The notes below the pieces were generated by a model. That model did not search any database. It had not been told where the DNA came from and saw only the letters and a list, made by a program, of their open reading frames with translations. From assembly GCA_002453165.1 (NCBI GenBank), contig DKGH01000193.1:1-10241 (forward strand): DNA of 10,241 nucleotides, written 5' to 3'. This document shows, piece after piece, positions 6,373 through 10,241 of this stretch. The position numbers and the translations under genes were made by a program. Within the stretch, counting starts at the first letter, position 1. Each line of letters starts with the position of its first letter. This stretch comes from Verrucomicrobia bacterium UBA6775 (lineage in GTDB: Bacteria > Verrucomicrobiota > Verrucomicrobiia > Limisphaerales > UBA1096).

Positions 6373-9282
6373 TTAGTCCAAATAAACAAACTCGTTAGCG
6401 TTTAACAATACGTGGCATAGTGAAGCCAATGCGAGGTGCCCCGGGTCGTTGGTCGGTTCGGATTCCGTCACAAAACCATAGCGCTCGGCGAGGTAGCGCC
6501 AGACCCCTGCCTGTTCCGTTTGATTCAGTCCCCGGTTTATGACGATCAATTCAGCGATATCTCCCTGCCAGTATTCGCCGTTGATGGTTCCCTGTGTGCC
6601 GATGGTGTACGGCTGCAAAAGCTTTCGCGTAGGGAGGGATGCGGTTGAGGCGAGTTGATGACCGTTTTGAAACGTGGCCGCGCCGTCAGCCGAGTTAATC
6701 GCCATCAACCCAAAGTGCGACTGCGGGTTACTGAGATGGCCGGCTGTGCTGAAGGCATCAGTCAAGCGGATCTGGGTTGCCCCGTTTGTCCCGAGGAATA
6801 GTGACGTGCCGCTGCCTCCGCCTTTGCCCCAGTTGGAGAAGATTTCACGCAACCCGTTTTCCGCTGTGTGATTCGCCACTGCTATGAGAGTGAAATGCTG
6901 CGAGTGCAGTACCTGCTCCGGAATCACCAGCGAGTCGTTCAATCCGTCGAAGCGGAGAGCGGGGTGACCCCCGACAGCATCCTCAACCCACATCGGTTGC
7001 TTGCCCGGCGTGGCCTGTTGGGCGGTGAATCGTTTGGGGCTGCGTCCCGACCACGACTTTACTCGATTGTCGGTATCTTTTTGAAAGCCGGTATCCGCCC
7101 GCAACCAAAGTTTCAGTCCAACCAAGCTGCCGGGATTTCGTGGACGAGTCGGTTGCCCTTGAGAATTCTGTCTGGGATCGAAGTGTGCCTGTTGTCGGTG
7201 AAGATGCTCCAGCGCTTGGCCTAGTTCGGTTGGAGTGGGTTGGCGGTTGAACGCTAGATTCCATGCGAGTTGAACTTGTTTCTCCCGGTCGGCGGTGTGC
7301 GTGGCCAAGCGCTTGGCCAAGGCCTCGCTCTGTGCATGGACGAATTGATTATTTAACAACGCCAACGCCTGCGGGGCGACGGTGGTGACATCGCGTTGGC
7401 CACACGTGACGGTGGTGTCCCGGAAGTCAAACGTCGTCATCAAAGGCAGGAGTCGGGAGCGCTTGGTCATCATGTAGACGCTGCGCCGTGCGCGTTCGTT
7501 CGCGCTGGATTCCTGCCAGTCGCCGGACTTTCGGGAGAGCCCCTCGAGCGCCTCGCGAGTCATCCGGGGATAAAAACTGGGTCCGCCCATCTTGAGGTTG
7601 AGTTGACCGCTGGCCTGCAGCATGGCATCGCGGAGCGACTCGGAGTCGAGTCTGCGCCGCGGAAATTTCCACCAGTTCCGATTCGTGAAATCCATAGCCG
7701 CATACTCCGCCTCATTGGCATGAACTGACGTCTGTTGATAGGTCTCCGAGGTCATGATGAGTTTGTGCAGTCGCTTGATCGTCCAGGCCGGGCCGTCGTC
7801 GACGGTGGGCCGCATGAACTCCGCAGCCAGCCAGTCGAGCAGCTTGGGGTGTGTCGGGGGATCGCTCTTGAAGCCAAAGTTGTTTGGGGTGCGAACGAGA
7901 CCCTGCCCGAAGTGATGTTGCCAAACGCGGTTGACCAACACCCGGGCCGTGAGCGGGTTTTTCGCGTCGGTGATCCAGCGGGCGAACTGCAGCCGCCGAT
8001 GTGTCGTTTTGCTGTCGGCCGGCGGAGGGGCGAGCGGCTTGTCGAGCGCCGCGACGGCGGAGAGAAAACCGGGCGTAATTTCCGCCCCGGGCTTGTGCCT
8101 TTCGCCCTGTTGCAGCAACCGGATTGGCTTGGGTGTGGGGCTCAGATCTGTCCACCCGTAGACATCAAAGCCGAGTTGCTCCTTGGTCGGGCCGCCTTGA
8201 TTGGCCTGCCCGATCGGCCCTGCCCAGAAAAAACTGGCGATGCGGTAGTAGTCGCTCTGCAGGATGGGATCGAACTTATGGTCGTGGCAGCGGGCGCATT
8301 TCACCGTGAGACCGAGGAACGCAGTGGTCGTTGTGTGCACCATGTCCTCGAGCCGCGTGTAAAGGTAGTCGGCCGGGTCGTTCGGTTCATCGTTCCACGT
8401 GCCGGCGCGAATCAAGCCGGTGGCGATCACGCTTTGCTCTGTTCGATTTCCGATCTCGTCGCCGGCGAGTTGCTCCGCGACAAACCGGGGGTAGGGCATG
8501 TCGTCGTTCAGTGCGTTGATCACCCAGTCGCGGTAGCGCCAGATGTTCGGCTTTAGTTTGTCCCGCTCGTAGCCGTCCGTCTCGGCGAACCGGACGAGAT
8601 CAAGCCAGTGCCGTGCCCAGCGTTCGCCGTAACGGGGCGACGCCAGAAGGCGGTCAATCAACCTTGGCCAGGCGCCAGGTGCGGTGTCAGCAAGAAACTG
8701 CTCCATCTCGCCGGGGGAAGGCGGCAGGCCGGTCAGGTCAAAGTACGCGCGTCGGGCCAAGGCTCGGCGACTCGCCCGCTTGGCTGGTGTCATTGTAACC
8801 TTCTTCAACTTTGCCCGGACGAATGCATCGACCGGATGACCGGTCAGTTGCGGAACGGCCGGGCGCTTGACTGGTTGCAGCGACCACCAGTCGCGGCCTG
8901 CTCGCACGTCGGAGGTCGCCTCGTAAAGATCGAGCACTCGGTCGCTTGGCCAAGCGGCGCCAGACTCGACCCACTCTTCGAGGAGCCGAATCTCGTCGTC
9001 CGGCAGTTTTTGAGAAAGCCCCTTTTGTTTGGGTGGCATCTCGCCTTGGGTGACGAGGTCCAAAAGTAGGCGTCCATTTTTGGTGCCTTTCGTGAATCCC
9101 TCGTGAGTGGTGAGATTGACCTCGCCCTTGATGTCGCGCTCGTTGTGGCACTCAAGACAGCGCTTGGCGATCAGTGGTGCGATGTCACGATTGAAGTCCG
9201 GCGCACCGGCCGCTGCGACCATCAACTGAGTCATGAAAAACAGGTTGATGAGCAGCCATTCTGTTCGTCCGGGGAGTGCCAT
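6373..9282 (-). CDS. PSCyt1-DUF1549-DUF1553 cytochrome-type protein with inserted LamG-like domain
   Basis: From ATG 9282 the product has 969 residues. It begins with a signal peptide (Arg6, then WLLINLFFMTQLMVAAAG). The planctomycete cytochrome c domain carries the heme motif CLECH (42-46) and GEMPPK. DUF1549 follows at about 150-360, with RRAYFDLTGLPPSP, YGERWARHWLDLVRFAETDG and a second heme-like motif CARCH (329-333). DUF1553 then runs from NPLTARVLVNRVWQHHFGQG to about 700. A LamG/concanavalin-like domain occupies about 718-937, and the usual DUF1553 ending LCHVLLNANEFVYLD closes the protein. A GTG at 9345 in the same frame would add 21 residues, but it would bury the signal peptide and crowd the divergent gene. 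Such proteins are exported and usually paired with DUF1501. Their function is unknown; redox activity is inferred from the heme motifs. Confidence 0.93.
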   Translation of the reverse strand: MALPGRTEWLLINLFFMTQLMVAAAGAPDFNRDIAPLIAKRCLECHNERDIKGEVNLTTHEGFTKGTKNGRLLLDLVTQGEMPPKQKGLSQKLPDDEIRLLEEWVESGAAWPSDRVLDLYEATSDVRAGRDWWSLQPVKRPAVPQLTGHPVDAFVRAKLKKVTMTPAKRASRRALARRAYFDLTGLPPSPGEMEQFLADTAPGAWPRLIDRLLASPRYGERWARHWLDLVRFAETDGYERDKLKPNIWRYRDWVINALNDDMPYPRFVAEQLAGDEIGNRTEQSVIATGLIRAGTWNDEPNDPADYLYTRLEDMVHTTTTAFLGLTVKCARCHDHKFDPILQSDYYRIASFFWAGPIGQANQGGPTKEQLGFDVYGWTDLSPTPKPIRLLQQGERHKPGAEITPGFLSAVAALDKPLAPPPADSKTTHRRLQFARWITDAKNPLTARVLVNRVWQHHFGQGLVRTPNNFGFKSDPPTHPKLLDWLAAEFMRPTVDDGPAWTIKRLHKLIMTSETYQQTSVHANEAEYAAMDFTNRNWWKFPRRRLDSESLRDAMLQASGQLNLKMGGPSFYPRMTREALEGLSRKSGDWQESSANERARRSVYMMTKRSRLLPLMTTFDFRDTTVTCGQRDVTTVAPQALALLNNQFVHAQSEALAKRLATHTADREKQVQLAWNLAFNRQPTPTELGQALEHLHRQQAHFDPRQNSQGQPTRPRNPGSLVGLKLWLRADTGFQKDTDNRVKSWSGRSPKRFTAQQATPGKQPMWVEDAVGGHPALRFDGLNDSLVIPEQVLHSQHFTLIAVANHTAENGLREIFSNWGKGGGSGTSLFLGTNGATQIRLTDAFSTAGHLSNPQSHFGLMAINSADGAATFQNGHQLASTASLPTRKLLQPYTIGTQGTINGEYWQGDIAELIVINRGLNQTEQAGVWRYLAERYGFVTESEPTNDPGHLALASLCHVLLNANEFVYLD
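7302..7322. repeat. Two fused iterated palindromes in the PSD1 gene
   Basis: TGGCCAAGCGCTTGGCCA (7302-7319) is a perfect 18-base palindrome made of two head-to-head half sites. The second half extends into GCTTGGCCAAGG (7311-7322), an 11/12 copy of the 12-mer. It is read on the - strand as ALAKRLA. Confidence 0.75.
8943..8956. repeat. Iterated palindrome CGCTTGGCCAAGCG (perfect 14-mer)
   Basis: Perfect copy in the PSD1 gene, read on the - strand as AWPSD, the third possible frame of the motif. Confidence 0.85.
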
Positions 9283-9398
9283 ACGCTGAGGTTGTCGGCC
9301 AATGCTGGCTTCAAGTTGGCAGGGGGTCAAGCGTGTGGCATCCACTTTTCTTGGCTGGATTTGTGTCGGCCCGTGGCATAGCTTCGTGGCGAGGTAAT

Positions 9399-10241
9399 TT
9401 GGAGGATTTTAAGGCACAACGAATCGGCTTGGTACCGGTAGTGATCGCGCTGCTGGTCGCTGCGACCGTGCTTTTACCGAGACTGCAGGCGGCGGAGTTT
9501 GATTTTTTCGAGAAACAAATTCGTCCGCTTTTCCACAAGCATTGTTACGAGTGCCATTCGACGGAGGGCGGCAAGGCCAAGGGAGGCTTGGTACTGGACA
9601 GTCGGGAAGGCTGGGTGACGGGTGGCGATTCGGGGCCGGCGATCGTGCAGGGCGATCCCGGGGCGAGCCTACTTATCCGGGCGGTGAGCTACTCCGATGG
9701 TGACCTAAAGATGCCGCCCAAGTATCGCCTCTCGGAGGGAGAGCGGGAGGCATTGGCAAAGTGGGTTGAGTCCGGCGCGCCGGACCCGCGGTCGGGTAAG
9801 GTGGCCAAAAAGACGGAAGAGATCGACTTGGCCAAGGGGCGTGAATTTTGGTCGTTCCGACCGGTTACAAACCCGGATCTGCCGGTAGTGGACCCAGCGC
9901 TTGGCAAAGGGGAGCCGCTTGGCCCCATCGACCGGTTTGTGCTGAGTCGCCTGGCCGGGGAGGGGATCGGGCAGGTCGGCTTGGCCAAGCCGGAGACGCT
10001 GCTGCGCCGGTTGTACTTTGATCTCGTTGGGCTGCCGCCGACCCCGGAACAGTTGGACGAGTTTCTCGCGGACACATCACCGGAAGCGTACGCGCGGTTG
10101 GTGGATCGCCTGCTCAGTTCGCCGCAATTTGGCGAGACTTGGGGACGGCACTGGCTGGATGTGGCCCGCTTCGCCGAGAGCAGTGGTGGCGGACGCAGCC
10201 TGATGTTTCGGAACGCTTGGCGTTACCGGGACTACGTCATC
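9399..10241 (+). CDS. PSCyt1-DUF1549 protein, second copy (C-terminus outside window)
   Basis: The frame is open to the right edge and gives 281 residues from TTG 9399. It has a hydrophobic signal segment (LVPVVIALLVAATVLLP), then FDFFEKQIRPLF and the heme motif CYECH (encoded at 9543-9557), the MPPKYRLSEGE block of the planctomycete cytochrome c domain, and the start of DUF1549: PIDRFVLSRLAGEG, LYFDLVGLPPTPEQLDEFLADT and FGETWGRHWLDVARFAES. The start is uncertain. TTG 9399 follows GAGGT with a short 3-base gap; GTG 9363 is in frame and would add 12 residues; TTG 9429 and GTG 9441 would cut into the signal. The gene diverges from the PSD1 gene on the - strand and is a clear paralogue of it. 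Iterated palindromes lie inside it at 9827 and 9977. A DUF1553 part is expected beyond the window. Confidence 0.88.
   Translation, partial: MEDFKAQRIGLVPVVIALLVAATVLLPRLQAAEFDFFEKQIRPLFHKHCYECHSTEGGKAKGGLVLDSREGWVTGGDSGPAIVQGDPGASLLIRAVSYSDGDLKMPPKYRLSEGEREALAKWVESGAPDPRSGKVAKKTEEIDLAKGREFWSFRPVTNPDLPVVDPALGKGEPLGPIDRFVLSRLAGEGIGQVGLAKPETLLRRLYFDLVGLPPTPEQLDEFLADTSPEAYARLVDRLLSSPQFGETWGRHWLDVARFAESSGGGRSLMFRNAWRYRDYVI
9827..9836. repeat. Iterated palindrome, 10-bp core CTTGGCCAAG
   Basis: Perfect over 10 bases, inside the right-hand PSCyt1-DUF1549 gene, read as DLAKG. Confidence 0.65.
9977..9992. repeat. Iterated palindrome CGGCTTGGCCAAGCCG (perfect 16-mer)
   Basis: Contains the perfect 12-mer and is symmetric over 16 bases, inside the right-hand PSCyt1-DUF1549 gene, read as GLAKP. 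Confidence 0.85.

Noticed and set aside
7735..8556. Open frame of 273 codons on the + strand
   Set aside because: It lies antisense to the conserved DUF1549/DUF1553 coding sequence, resembles no family, and is explained by the high GC of that gene.
9339..9341. ATG on the - strand as start of the PSD1 gene
   Set aside because: It is out of frame with the PSCyt1 coding sequence. The in-frame choices are GTG 9345 and ATG 9282.
26..9992. Iterated palindromes as a CRISPR array or REP cluster
   Set aside because: The copies are single, irregularly spaced by hundreds to thousands of bases, and mostly lie within genes, unlike CRISPR repeats or intergenic REP elements.

Overview
The window looks like a chromosomal piece of a Verrucomicrobiota or Planctomycetota bacterium, probably Verrucomicrobiota. 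The reason is the gene content: two large secreted cytochrome c-type proteins of the PSCyt1/DUF1549/DUF1553 ('PSD1') class, a Tat-exported DUF1501 protein and a CotH-kinase protein. These families are strongly expanded in that superphylum. Start codons generally lack a clear Shine-Dalgarno, and GTG/TTG starts are common. The phylum call is inference.

Layout. Positions 1-2432 (+ strand) hold ordinary metabolism: the C-terminal part of ribH (lumazine synthase), rpe (ribulose-phosphate 3-epimerase) and a phosphohexomutase. The last two overlap by 4 bases. A palindrome followed by a T-run at 2431-2453 closes this block against a convergent neighbour. On the - strand, 9282 to 2452 holds, in transcription order, a PSCyt1-DUF1549-DUF1553 protein with a LamG-like domain inserted near its end, a CotH-kinase protein, and a DUF1501 protein. 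A second PSCyt1-DUF1549 protein starts divergently on the + strand near 9399 and runs off the right edge.

Composition. The flanks are about 60% GC in sampled lines. The CotH gene and its surroundings (about 4209-6370) are about 40% GC or lower, so this block looks like an AT-rich insert between the PSD1 and DUF1501 genes, which are normally neighbours. At its left junction are a small lipoprotein-like ORF broken by an in-frame TGA, and a hairpin pair on the - strand that resembles a transcription attenuator ahead of DUF1501.

Most interesting signal. A palindrome with core TTGGCCAA, full form GCTTGGCCAAGC, occurs nine times in 10.2 kb. It lies in genes on both strands, in all three reading frames, and between genes, but never in the AT-rich island. 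This is the behaviour of a highly iterated palindrome such as cyanobacterial HIP1. I am not aware of such an element being described for this group, but I cannot search.

How the genes may work together. The DUF1501 and PSD1 proteins are exported and are usually encoded as a pair. A role in the envelope or periplasm linked to polymer breakdown is often suggested for them, but their biochemistry is unknown. Nothing in the sequence links them to the ribH-rpe-phosphomutase block.
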